Shown: positions 7,341-14,544, numbered from the stretch's first letter. The stretch: 17,087 nt of DNA from DATEOR01 sp963766725 (GCA_963766725.1 CAVYBK010000013.1:1-17087), one strand, 5' to 3'. Notes: generated by a model not told the origin, from the letters alone. Translations and numbers: made by a program.

Positions 7341-8008
7341 GACTCGCGCAAGGCGTACCCCACGCCGCGGACCGTCTGGATCAGGCGCGGCCTGTCGCCC
7401 GCCTCCGTCTTGCGGCGCAGATACCCGATGTAGACGTCGAGCGAATTCGACCCGAACCCGAAGTCGTAGCCCCAGACGCGCTCGAAGATGACCGACCGCG
7501 TGAGAACCTGGCGCGGGTTCCGCATGAACAGCTCGAGGAGGGAGAACTCGGTGCGCGTGAGCTCGATCGGTTCGCCGTCGCGCTGCACCTCGCGCGTTCC
7601 GGGATCGAGCTCGAGGTCGCCGAAGGCGAGCTTGCCGGTCCCGTCCTCGTGCGTTCGCCGGAGGAGTGCGCGGACCCGCGCAAGAAGCTCGTCGAGCGCG
7701 AAGGGCTTGGTGACGTAGTCGTCGGCGCCCGCGTCGAGTCCCGCCACGCGGTCGTCCACCTCGACGCGCGCGGTCAGCATGAGGATCGGGAGCCGGCTGC
7801 CTTCGCGCCGGACCCGCCGTGCGACCTCGAGCCCGTCGAGTCCGGGCATGAGGACGTCGAGGATCATCGCGTCGGGCTCGTCGTCTTCGAGCGCCGCGAG
7901 CGCCGCGAGCCCGTCGTCCGCGAGCTCGATCTCGTAGCCCTCGAGCTCGAGCGCGCGGCGGAGCGACTCGCGCACCGCCCTTTCGTCGTCCACGACCAGG
8001 ATCTTCAC
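7337..8008 (-). CDS. OmpR/PhoB-family response regulator, MprA-like context
   Basis: A 223-residue regulator. The receiver domain has the acidic pair D7-D8, phospho-acceptor D51 (MILDVLMPGLDG), the switch Thr in LMLTAR and the conserved Lys of YVTKPF. The C-terminal winged helix covers about 130-223 (RTEFSLLELFMRNP, LDVYIGYLRRK, TVRGVGYAL). Translation starts at GTG 8008, with GGAG about 3 nt upstream on the minus strand. The kinase gene follows with a 4-nt overlap. It probably binds the repeated octamers in the 8009-8141 region and so controls its own operon and the divergent protease; the repeat spacing of 11 nt fits tandem winged-helix binding. Confidence 0.95.
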   Translation of the reverse strand: MKILVVDDERAVRESLRRALELEGYEIELADDGLAALAALEDDEPDAMILDVLMPGLDGLEVARRVRREGSRLPILMLTARVEVDDRVAGLDAGADDYVTKPFALDELLARVRALLRRTHEDGTGKLAFGDLELDPGTREVQRDGEPIELTRTEFSLLELFMRNPRQVLTRSVIFERVWGYDFGFGSNSLDVYIGYLRRKTEAGDRPRLIQTVRGVGYALRES

Positions 8009-8039
8009 GGCTCCATTGTGCGCATCGAGTCTGAAAAGA

Positions 8040-8140
8040 GCCTAAGAGCGCGAAGTCTTAGGGAGTTCTTAGGCGCGTTTCAGCTTGGTCTTAGGCGGCG
8101 CTGGTCGCATGGAGGGCGACGGATACCGAAAGGACTAAGA
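8040..8140. promoter_or_regulatory. Phased octamer array (TCTTAGGC/G), likely operators of the response regulator
   Basis: TCTTAGGG at 8056-8063, TCTTAGGC at 8067-8074 and TCTTAGGC at 8089-8096 lie in the same orientation with start-to-start distances of 11 and 22 nt, one and two helical turns. An inverted copy (GCCTAAGA) is at 8040-8047 and a weaker inverted one (GACTAAGA) at 8133-8140, the latter just before the htrA-like ATG. Tandem direct repeats at about one helical turn are the usual binding pattern of OmpR-family regulators. A CAGACT hexamer on the minus strand at 8033-8028 could be the -10 of the regulator operon, placing the array just upstream of it. Assignment to this regulator is inference from position. 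Confidence 0.65.
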
Positions 8141-8141
8141 A

Positions 8142-9257
8142 ATGAAGCGTCTCCCCTCCCGCAGCCTCAAGATCGCCGCCGCCGGCGCCGCAGCCGTCGT
8201 GCTCGGCGCGGGTGGCGGCGTGGCTGCCTACGAGGTCGCCTCCGGCACGGCGACCCAGACCGTCGTCCGCCAGGTGACGGTGACCGACTCTCAGCCGGCC
8301 GCGAACTCGGCGCTCAGCGTGAGCGCCCTCTACGACCGCGTCCACCAGGGCGTTGTCACGATCAAGGTGACCACGCCTCAGGGCCAGGCTCTCGGGTCGG
8401 GGTTCGTGATCGACGGCGAAGGCCACATCGTCACGAACGACCATGTGGTCGACGGCGCGAGCTCGATCTCGGTCGAGTTCTCGGACGGCTCGACCTACGA
8501 CGCCCAGCTCGTCGGCACCGATGCGTCCACCGACATCGGTGTGATCAAGGTCGACGCCCCCAGCTCGGAGCTCACGCCGCTCCAGCTCGGCGATTCGGGC
8601 GCCCTCCAGGTCGGTGACGAGGTCGTCGCCATCGGCAGCCCGCTCGGCCTGAACGAAACGGTCACGAGCGGAATCGTGAGCGCCCTCAACAGGACGATCA
8701 CCTCGCCGAACAACTTCTCCATCAACGACGCGATCCAGACGGATGCCGCGATCAACCACGGCAACTCCGGCGGCCCGCTCCTGGATCTCCAGGGCCAGGT
8801 GATCGGCATCAACTCGCAGATCGAGAGCGACTCCGGCGGGAACGACGGCATCGGCTTCGCCGTCCCGTCGAACACCGTCCAGTCGGTGGTCTCCCAGCTC
8901 ATCGCCACCGGCAAGGTCCAGCACGCATACCTCGGTGTCGGCATCGCCACGATCACCGATGCCCTGTCCTCCCAGCTCGGCCTGCCGGCCGGCGTGGAGG
9001 TCACGCAGGTGACCTCCGGCGGTCCCGCCGATGACGCCGGCCTCAAGGCGGCCGACGCGACCACCGTCGTCGGCGGCCAGGAGTTCCCGACCGGCGGCGA
9101 CGTCATCACCGCGGTCAACGGAAAAGCCGTCTCCACCTCCGAGGAGCTCCAGAGCGTGATCGGCGCCATGAAGCCCGGCGACAGCGCCTCGATCACGTAC
9201 TCACGCGACGGCTCCGAGCACACGGTCCAGGTGACGCTCGGCACGCGTCCGTCCTAG
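8142..9257 (+). CDS. HtrA/DegP-like trypsin-family serine protease with PDZ domain, membrane-anchored
   Basis: A 371-residue exported protease/chaperone. One N-terminal hydrophobic segment at about 9-30 follows a short basic stretch (MKRLPSRSLK), so it is probably a membrane anchor. The protease domain holds the full triad: H101 (TNDHVV), D131 (STDIGVIKV) and S209 (GNSGGPLL). A C-terminal PDZ domain begins near 263 (AYLGVGIATIT) and includes GDVITAVNGKAV. ATG 8142 has AAAGGA at 8129-8134 as Shine-Dalgarno. It lies divergent from the two-component operon across the octamer array. It likely degrades or refolds misfolded extracytoplasmic proteins under stress, like mycobacterial PepD, which is controlled by MprAB. 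Confidence 0.95.
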   Translation: MKRLPSRSLKIAAAGAAAVVLGAGGGVAAYEVASGTATQTVVRQVTVTDSQPAANSALSVSALYDRVHQGVVTIKVTTPQGQALGSGFVIDGEGHIVTNDHVVDGASSISVEFSDGSTYDAQLVGTDASTDIGVIKVDAPSSELTPLQLGDSGALQVGDEVVAIGSPLGLNETVTSGIVSALNRTITSPNNFSINDAIQTDAAINHGNSGGPLLDLQGQVIGINSQIESDSGGNDGIGFAVPSNTVQSVVSQLIATGKVQHAYLGVGIATITDALSSQLGLPAGVEVTQVTSGGPADDAGLKAADATTVVGGQEFPTGGDVITAVNGKAVSTSEELQSVIGAMKPGDSASITYSRDGSEHTVQVTLGTRPS

Positions 9258-9279
9258 GTTCCCGGCCGGAAGCCGCCGC

Positions 9280-9310
9280 TACACTAGGGGCGCCCCCACG
9301 GGGGCGCCCC
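9280..9310 (+). promoter_or_regulatory. tRNA leader: -10-like hexamer and tandem GGGGCGCCCC palindromes
   Basis: TACACT (9280-9285) is a plausible -10 for the tRNA. Directly after it the 10-bp perfect palindrome GGGGCGCCCC occurs twice, at 9287-9296 and 9301-9310, separated by CACG. The copies can pair with each other as a strong hairpin whose 3' end touches the first base of the tRNA. It could be a processing structure in the pre-tRNA leader or a terminator without a U-tract for the protease gene; the sequence cannot decide. Confidence 0.4.
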
Positions 9311-9383
9311 GCCGACGTAGCTCAGCTGGTAGAGCACTTCACTCGTAATGAAGGGGTCCCCGGTTCGAGTCCGGGCGTCGGCT
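9311..9383 (+). tRNA. tRNA-Thr (anticodon CGT)
   Basis: A full cloverleaf of 73 nt. The acceptor arm GCCGACG (9311-9317) pairs with CGTCGGC (9376-9382), with discriminator T at 9383. The D arm is GCTC/GAGC (9320-9323, 9332-9335). The anticodon stem CTTCA/TGAAG (9337-9341, 9349-9353) encloses loop CTCGTAA, putting CGT at 9344-9346, which reads ACG threonine codons. The T arm CCCGG/CCGGG (9359-9363, 9371-9375) encloses TTCGAGT. CCA is not encoded. The gene marks the boundary between the conserved core on its left and fragmented accessory genes on its right. Confidence 0.95.
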
Positions 9384-9437
9384 TCTTCGGATTAGCAGGG
9401 ATTTCGCGGCTTCGGAGACGAGGCTAGCGAAGCCCAA

Positions 9438-9985
9438 ATGTCCTCTCAATGTCCCCGAGGGGCAGGTCCGTCCCGCTCCGGTTGGATCGTAGGCTCGGGA
9501 TGTGGATACGACGCAGATATCGCGATCGTCGGCGCCGTCACGGGAACGATTGGAACGCTCTGGGCACTCTTTCTAAGCGTTGTGTACGACCGAGCGCGAG
9601 TCACCGTGACTGTCGTCGAGGGATGGGTGCAGGGATCGTTTGGGTTCCGGCGGCCTATCCTCTGGGTCAAGGTGCGTATCGCGGACGGCGAGTGACCCAA
9701 TCGAAGCGGTCAGTCGCGTCTAGGCGCCTGGAAACCAGGCTGAGATTTCAGCCGACATCGGCCACAACGACGACTCCAGTTCGGCTCGAAGAGGGCCAAG
9801 CACATAGCTTCGTTCATGGAGCTTGGGTGGACAGCCACGGCGAAATGCCGCTCAAGCGGTGGTACGTCTTGGACGGAGGCGGTCGTGTATTCCCACTACG
9901 AGAGCGTTACCGGCGGGGATTGGAATCCGTGATCTTCTCGGCCCACCCGCGCTTACTTCCGCAAGCGACGCGCGGCGATGACTGA
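9438..9985 (+). pseudogene. Hypothetical single-pass membrane protein, frameshifted
   Basis: Two overlapping plus-strand frames join into one protein-like whole. The first (9438-9695) carries one hydrophobic segment (AIVGAVTGTIGTLWALFLSV), then YDRARVTVTVVEGWV and FRRPILWVKVR. The second (to 9985) continues with RRVTQ, then a long stretch with RLEEGQAHSFVHGAW and RWYVLDGGGRVFPLRERYRR. The frame changes near 9665-9700, and part of the junction (DPIEAVSRV) looks best in the third frame, so more than one indel is likely. The overall plan, a short transmembrane start and a beta-rich cytoplasmic or extracytoplasmic domain, resembles small uncharacterised actinobacterial proteins; I cannot name a family. 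It is the first gene after the tRNA. Confidence 0.55.
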
Positions 9986-10034
9986 TTGCTTACTGTCGTA
10001 GGCGTCGAGGAGGTCGCGCTCGGAGCCCGTCATC

Positions 10035-10503
10035 GTGATCACCGACGTGGCGCTCGAGTCGATGGCAAGCGAGCTGTTTTGGAGCACGCGCCTGGACGGA
10101 TGCGAGACGGGCGGCTGCCTCTATGGGCGGGCGAAGGGCAACGTCGTCACCATCACCCGCGCCTCGGGCCCGGGGGAGAGAGCCGACGCGGCAAGTACCG
10201 GCTCAAGATCGACGACGCCATGAGACACAGGGGTGGGAGATGGGCGATGAGGTCCGCGAGGTCGGTCTTTGGCACAGCGCACCCGAACGGAGATCGCGGC
10301 CCTCGCGCGAGGATCGGATGGCGTGGCTCTCGGGGTTCGCCCGTTGCAAGAAGGAAACGAAGCTGGGCGCGTACGCGGCTCTGATCTTCTCCGACCCGGA
10401 GAAGACGAACTGGGGGAACCCGCAGGTGCACGGGTGGATACTCGACGTACGCGAAAACGGCGACCCGCGCCTCAGCGACGCGACGCTGAAGGCGTCCCTC
10501 TGA
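10035..10503 (+). pseudogene. JAB/MPN (Mov34/PAD-1) metalloprotease-like protein, frameshifted
   Basis: JAB-domain proteins cleave isopeptide or peptide bonds with a JAMM zinc site. The N-terminal part from GTG 10035 shows ETGGCLYGR and ASGPGE, the segment carrying the conserved JAMM Glu. It then shifts frame near 10180 (GKYRLKIDDAMRH) and again near 10232 (VREVGLWHS). The JAMM core reads WHSAPERRSRPSRED in the open frame. One base removed at 10279 with one base restored near 10297 gives HSHPNGDR-PSRED, the canonical HxH plus SxxD form. The last part (RMAWLSGFARCKKETKLGAY, then VHGWILDV) is uninterrupted to TGA 10501-10503. At least four indels are therefore inferred. No E1/E2 or ubiquitin-like partner gene is visible nearby. 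A repeat copy begins 9 nt after the stop. Confidence 0.65.
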
Positions 10504-10511
10504 TGCTGCTC

Positions 10512-10545
10512 CGCGCCGTCGTCGCTCGGCTGCTCGGGCGGAACC
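10512..10545 (+). repeat. Dispersed 34-bp repeat, copy A
   Basis: This 34-bp segment is identical to copy B (13236-13269) and nearly identical to copy C (14466-14497). It lies just after the JAB-like gene, whose TGA (10501-10503) overlaps an ATG at 10503 that opens a 34-codon frame through the repeat (LLRAVVARLLGRNPW). The same frame yields RAVVARLLGR in copies A and B and AVVARLLGR in copy C. Because A and B agree at silent positions too, conservation is of the DNA rather than of the peptide. Confidence 0.75.
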
Positions 10546-10610
10546 CTTGGCCGACCGGCCCGAACGTGCTCGCCCCCAACCTTGTAACGGTCGCCTCTAA
10601 GTGGTAAGAG

Positions 10611-11786
10611 TTGCCCTTGGTCAGTGGACGACACCGGTCGGTTGCGAGGACATTTCTCCGGCTCGCGATTCCATTAGCCGCGGCGCTCGCATTGGCAGGC
10701 ATCGCCGGGGCAGAGCTGACCCCGATAGCTGTCAAGTCATCCCCTGCGGACGAGAGCACCCCCGCAGCGGACGGACCATGGTTTAGCTGGACGCAGTGGA
10801 GCCACGCCCATCCAAACCACTACAACGTCTATGTGCGCCGCGGCTCGGGAAAGACGATCAAGGTCAACCTGGCTGGCACCAAGGGCGGAGGCGGCGGCAT
10901 TGACGGCGTCACGCTTGTCTACGACCAGCACAAGGGGAACATCGCCGGCGACATCCGCAAGTTCAACCTGAAAACGCACCGGCGCTCAGAGTTTCCCGGC
11001 CAAGGTATCGACGCGTTGGCATGAGTACCACCCGACGATCTCAGGGGCCTGGGTCCTGTTCACCCGCTACTTACTCGACGGCGACGCCCAAGACGAAGGT
11101 GCTTCTCTACAACACGCAAACGCACGCCCTGCGGACGCTCGGCTCAGACAGCGGCAGATACCGCTATGTCTACTCGGGCCAGGTGAACGGCGACTACGCC
11201 GCCTGGGGACGCGTTCGCCCGGGCGGACCGGACGTCTACCTCTACCGCATCTCAACGCAGACGAACACGACGATCCCGCGCCCAGTACACGATCAGTACA
11301 ACCCCTCCGTTGCAGCGGACGGGACCATCTACTACTTCCGGAGCGGGAACGAATGCGGAGCGTTCAGGTCAAGCTCGTCCGCTATCCGCTGGGCGGCCTG
11401 CGACCGTCCTGTACAGCTTCCCGGTGGGCGTCGACGGCGGATATCAATACGTGGAAGAGCGAGCCGATGGAAGCCTGCACACCTTCTACGGCCGGTTCAG
11501 CTGCAGGAACTACCGCTGGGACATCCACAAGGTGATCGACAGCCACACGATCCAAGTTTCCAAGGACGGCACCGGTACGGGTACGTCACGAGCGATCCGA
11601 CCGGAATCGACCTGCGGGACGAGCTGCCAAGCCGTTTTCCACGGCGGTGCCATCGTGACGCTGACCGCAACACCAGATAGCGGCTCGTCTTTCATTGGCT
11701 GGAGTGATGCGTCCTGTGGAACGAACCCGACCTGTCAGATCACGGTCGAAAATGACGTCTCCCTAACCGCGACCTTTGGCCCATAA
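10611..11786 (+). pseudogene. Secreted beta-propeller-like protein with C-terminal InlB-type repeat, multiply frameshifted
   Basis: Fragments in successive frames join into one exported protein. An N-terminal signal peptide (RLAIPLAAALALAGIAGAE) follows a TTG start at 10611 or 10617. Then come propeller-like blocks: WFSWTQWSHAHPNHYNVYVR, WHEYHPTISGAWVLFTRYLL (about 11017-11075), KVLLYNTQTHALRTLGSD and NGDYAAWGRV (about 11085-11220), DVYLYRISTQTNTTIP, NPSVAADGTIYYFRSGNECG, VQVKLVRYPLGGL (about 11360-11398) and VLYSFPVGVDGGYQYVEERA. It ends in a divergent InlB B-type repeat (VTLTATPDSGSSFIGWSDAS, ITVENDVSLTATFGP). The frame changes about six times, including a +1/-1 pair around VTSDPTGID (about 11583-11616). 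Intact homologues would be secreted, TolB-like propellers of unknown role. Confidence 0.6.
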
Positions 11787-11807
11787 GCGGCCCTGGAAGG
11801 AGATTGC

Positions 11808-11990
11808 ATGCCTCACCACTGGAAGCCCGGTGATAAAGACCAAGCGGGCGAAGAAATGAAGGAGCGCGAATATCGCGGCACGGCCGCAAACGGGGAAGTT
11901 TGGGAGCTCTGGGGGATAGACGAAGACGAAGCAAGGGAAATTGAAGAGAGACCCGACAAGCATCCCTGTGAGCGAATTCTTCGCCCGTAA
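11808..11990 (+). CDS. Small hydrophilic hypothetical protein
   Basis: A 60-residue protein starting at ATG 11808 behind a very good Shine-Dalgarno (AAGGAGA, 11797-11803). It is highly charged (MPHHWKPGDKDQAGEEMKER, then ELWGIDEDEAREIEERPDK), with no signal peptide or membrane segment. I do not recognise the family. Its intact frame and strong ribosome site, against the broken genes on both sides, support a real gene. It begins 21 nt after the propeller pseudogene and may have been cotranscribed with it. Confidence 0.6.
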   Translation: MPHHWKPGDKDQAGEEMKEREYRGTAANGEVWELWGIDEDEAREIEERPDKHPCERILRP

Positions 11991-12029
11991 CGTCGAGCCG
12001 ATCGAACTCGTGTAACCGCATGGCCGCTC

Positions 12030-12096
12030 GCCGACCTCCCGGTGGTCGGCGGTGGTGCGAGCCAATCGCCGAGGCTCTTGTCCGCTGGTCGCGGAC
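12030..12096 (+). terminator. Two small hairpins after the 60-residue gene
   Basis: The first hairpin is GCCGACC (12030-12036) with GGTCGGC (12044-12050), loop of 7. The second is GTCCGC (12080-12085) with GCGGAC (12091-12096), loop of 5. Neither has a T-run, so intrinsic termination is uncertain, but both lie in the 154-nt gap before the RTX-like gene's start. Confidence 0.3.
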
Positions 12097-12131
12097 GGGT
12101 TAGCAATGTTGTGCCTGCGTCCCGGTCGGCG

Positions 12132-12137
12132 TAGTGT
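12132..12137 (+). promoter_or_regulatory. Candidate leaderless -10 (TAGTGT) for the RTX-like gene
   Basis: TAGTGT lies 7 nt before ATG 12145, with no Shine-Dalgarno between. The spacing puts the predicted transcription start on the A of the ATG. Confidence 0.4.
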
Positions 12138-12144
12138 GAACTTC

Positions 12145-13189
12145 ATGCGACTTTTCGCACTTGTCGCGATCATGGTGATGGTTTGGCCCGCCACGGCGCT
12201 CGGTGCAACGGCGAAGGTCTCGAAGAACGGGGACGTTTCTTTACACGGCCGCCGTGGGCGAAGCAAACGATGTGACGGCAACCCTCGACGCGGGGCAAAT
12301 CACTCTCCAGGATCCCGGAGCGTCGATCAACGCGGGACGAGGATGCGATCCAGTAAGCGCCACCGAGGTCACCTGCTCGTTTAGTGGACTCGATATGGAA
12401 GTTGATCTCGGCGACCTCGGCGATTCCGCTGCGCTCACGACGCTTGACCGTGGCTGCTGGGCCGTCTCGGGCGGCGACGGCCCAGACACACTGAGCCTTC
12501 TGGGGACGCATAGATGCGGCAGTGCAGCGGGGGAGAGTGGACCCGACGCCCTGCACGGAACCTTCCTCCTAGGAAATCGTGGAAACGATGTCTTGACCGG
12601 CACGCCTGGAACGGATTTGCTCCAAGCGGGTTCCGGAACCGACACGCTTCTCTCCAAGGGTCGAAACGACCTTCTCTTTCCTGGTCTCGGGGATGACACC
12701 GTCGACGGCGGCGACGGGGGCGGCGACACGGTCTTCTTCTTCGCCCGGGCTCCCGTCGGGGTGACGGCTGACTTTGAGACGGGCATCGTCACCGGCGGGC
12801 AAGGAAACGACACGCTCGCGGGCGTCGAGTGCGTGAACGGTTCGGGTCACGCCGACCGCTTCTACGGCGATTCTCATGCCAATTGCTTCGGCGCGCTTGG
12901 CGGAGACGACTACGTCAACGGGCGTGGTGGCGCAGACGAGATCTCAGGCTGTTCCGGTGATGACCGGTTGTTCGGCGGCCGAGGACCCGACCTCATCCAG
13001 GCATGCGGGGGCGATGACCTAGTCAGTGGTGGCCCTGGCCGAGATCGTCTCCACGGAAACGAGGGCGATGACCGGATCCGCTCGAAGGACGGGGTACGGG
13101 ATCGTGTCTCAGGCGGATCGGGAATCGATCGGGCTCGCATAGATCGGACGCTGGATCGTCTCAACTCGGTGGAACGAGTGAGGTTCTAA
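12145..13189 (+). pseudogene. Secreted RTX-like (hemolysin-type calcium-binding repeat) protein, one frameshift
   Basis: A signal peptide (MRLFALVAIMVMVWPATALG, cleavage probably near ALG-AT) opens at ATG 12145. The mature part continues in another frame from about 12237 to the stop at 13187-13189. Dropping one T of the TTT at 12236-12238 gives KNGDVLYTAAVGEANDVTAT without a break, so a single indel separates signal and domain. The rest is a 300-residue Gly/Asp-rich region with GGxGxD-type nonapeptides, for example GNRGNDVLTG, GLGDDTVDGG, GGADEISGCSGDDRLFGGRG, PGRDRLHGNEGDDRI. Such repeats form parallel beta-rolls that fold on binding calcium outside the cell. The gene could be functional if the indel is an error. 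A repeat copy follows about 47 nt downstream. Confidence 0.75.
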
Positions 13190-13207
13190 CGGCGACGGCT
13201 CCTAGAT

Positions 13208-13269
13208 AACGGCCAACGCGCACCGCGCAAGCCTACGCGCCGTCGTCGCTCGGCTGCTCGGGCGGAACC
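13208..13269 (+). repeat. Dispersed repeat, copy B
   Basis: The last 34 bp (13236-13269) are identical to copy A. The preceding part (GGCCAACGC, then CCGCGCAAGC, from 13211) is shared with copy D (14053-14075), with two bases fewer between the blocks. It lies 19 nt after the RTX-like gene's stop and before the promoter at 13366. Confidence 0.75.
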
Positions 13270-13365
13270 TAGACCCTAGGCGAACGCAAGCGCGACGGTC
13301 CGCTTGGCTGGAGCACGCGCGGCGCTCGTGCGTCGGATCGTTGGTCGACGTTCTTGCCGGTTCCC

Positions 13366-13394
13366 TTGACAGCATCACGGACGACTTAGATACT
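13366..13394 (+). promoter_or_regulatory. Sigma-70-type promoter (TTGACA-N17-GATACT)
   Basis: A perfect -35 TTGACA at 13366-13371 is followed after 17 nt by GATACT at 13389-13394 (4 of 6 to TATAAT); an overlapping TAGATA is also present. The expected start is near 13401, upstream of the secreted hypothetical gene at 13528. It is the clearest housekeeping promoter in the window. Confidence 0.6.
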
Positions 13395-13527
13395 CGTGCC
13401 ACAAAGCGTGCGGCAGGCAATCTGGGGAGGTAGGCGATGGGGCGAGGAACTCACACAGCGATGAGCCGGCAAGACGAAATCACGGTCCCTGGGTGCGGGG
13501 AAGCGGAGTGCCATCTGCAGGAGCGCA

Positions 13528-14011
13528 ATGCTCATAACGCTCAGTCTGTTCGTCCTCATGGCGGTGGCGTCAACAGCTTCGCGAGCCGGCCTCTACACGA
13601 GAGGTCGAGCTTCTCTGCGAGCTTTGATCTCGCGGCCGGTGAACTCTGTGACTTTGCCTATCACCAGGAGGGCACGGCTTATTCGAACGCCTCATTTGGG
13701 GCGATCTGGAGAACCCGACGAAGGTCACTGACCACCAGACGCAGTATGTGACGCACACCAACCTCGATACCGGTGCGACACTGACCGAAGTCGATCACGT
13801 CACGTTCTTCTTCAATGCGCGGACTTCCCGCCAGAAGACCGTTGGGCTCTTCTGGCACTTGCGCAACGCCGAGGGCAAGATTGTCGTGGTGCATGCCGGA
13901 CAGTGGGTCATCGATACGAATACCGGTGAAACGGTGAAGATCACACCGAACTTCAACCCTGACTTTGCCGCGGTTCTCTGTCCGGCGCTCGGCGGGCATT
14001 CCGCTTTCTAG
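13528..14011 (+). pseudogene. Secreted hypothetical protein, frameshifted
   Basis: A signal peptide (MLITLSLFVLMAVASTASRA) from ATG 13528 is followed, after a frame change near 13605, by GELCDFAYHQEGTAYS. Another change near 13678 leads into FERLIWGDLENPTKVTDHQ, then YVTHTNLDTGATLTEVDHVT, TVGLFWHLRNAEGKIVVVHA, GQWVIDTNTGETVKITPNFN and a terminal FAAVLCPALGGHSAF, ending at 14011. The final 110 residues are uninterrupted and resemble small secreted actinobacterial proteins of unknown function; I recall this type but cannot name a domain. Two or more indels are inferred. Transcription probably starts at the 13366-13394 promoter. Confidence 0.6.
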
Positions 14012-14024
14012 CGACCGGGTCGAC

Positions 14025-14225
14025 ATGCTCTGGCGTCGTTTTGGCTCGTCCGACGGCCAACGCTCGCCGCGCAAGCTCCTCCGCGCCATCGTCGCTCGCT
14101 ATCTCGACCATCCTCGTCACGACTTGGAACCTTCGCGCCTTCGGGCGGTAACCGAGAAGTGGCGCTCGGAGCCTCGAGAAGACTCCTCAACAGGCTGTGG
14201 ACAAACCTACGTCGCTTGTGGATGA
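14025..14225 (+). CDS. Small hypothetical protein containing repeat copy D
   Basis: A 66-residue frame from ATG 14025 (MLWRRFGSSDGQRSPRKLLR, then AIVARYLDHP and SRLRAVTEKWRSEPRED). Its middle matches the peptide read from copies A and B (LLRAVVARLLGRN). The stop TGA at 14223-14225 overlaps the next start ATG 14222 as ATGA, which suggests translational coupling. No Shine-Dalgarno is visible and the family is unknown. It could be a real small basic protein or merely an open frame in a repeat. Confidence 0.35.
   Translation: MLWRRFGSSDGQRSPRKLLRAIVARYLDHPRHDLEPSRLRAVTEKWRSEPREDSSTGCGQTYVACG
14050..14108 (+). repeat. Dispersed repeat, copy D (diverged)
   Basis: Shares GGCCAACGC, CCGCGCAAGC and the later CGCGCC-TCGTCGCTCG part with copy B, with scattered substitutions and two extra bases. 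It follows the stop of the secreted hypothetical gene by about 40 nt. Confidence 0.6.
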
Positions 14226-14431
14226 TGCTCGCCGTGGGCGCGGCGTACGCCTATGAGCTGCGGCAGAGCGGCCAGGTTGTCGCAACCGGCCGGTTAACCA
14301 TGGAAGATCAGCTTGCGCCCGGTGATGAGTTGACCGTCGCAGGCGTCCTGGCGTCGGTGACCGAACTGCGTTGGGTCGGCGGGGAATCGCGGCTTCTTCT
14401 CGAGCCAGTTTCGTCGCCGAGCCGAAGCTGA
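14222..14431 (+). CDS. Small conserved-looking hypothetical protein
   Basis: A 69-residue frame from ATG 14222 or 14225, coupled by ATGA to the preceding frame. Short blocks AYAYELRQSGQVVATGRL, LAPGDELTVAG and VTELRWVGGESRLLLE look like a small beta-barrel protein with regular hydrophobic spacing. There is no signal peptide or membrane segment. I do not know its function. A repeat copy starts 35 nt after the stop. Confidence 0.55.
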   Translation: MMLAVGAAYAYELRQSGQVVATGRLTMEDQLAPGDELTVAGVLASVTELRWVGGESRLLLEPVSSPSRS

Positions 14432-14465
14432 AGTCGCTCCGGATTCACTATGCGGGCAGAAATAG

Positions 14466-14497
14466 GCGCCGTCGTGGCTCGGCTGCTCGGGCGGAAG
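14466..14497 (+). repeat. Dispersed repeat, copy C
   Basis: Matches copy A over about 31 bp with one substitution (GTCGTG for GTCGTC) and one inserted G near its end (GGAAGCC for GGAACC). It lies 35 nt after the small gene's stop and 60 nt before the lipoprotein start. Confidence 0.7.
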
Positions 14498-14544
14498 CCC
14501 TAAGGCGACGTGGAGGGTTTCCCTGACTGCGTAGGTCTCCGACA

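Noticed and set aside
9986..10384. 132-codon frame rich in Arg/Gly/His
   Set aside because: The composition is that of a shadow frame; only short pieces of it (GKYRLKIDDAMRH, HPNGD) belong to the JAB-like gene.
14196..14225. Two DnaA-box-like 9-mers (TGTGGACAA and TGTGGATGA) 21 bp apart
   Set aside because: Only two sites, no AT-rich unwinding region, and they lie inside the end of an open frame, so an origin is not supported.
10503..14500. Classical integron cassette array
   Set aside because: No RYYYAAC/GTTRRRY core pairs with proper pairing were found in the repeats and no integrase gene is present. Only the layout, not the attC identity, is claimed.
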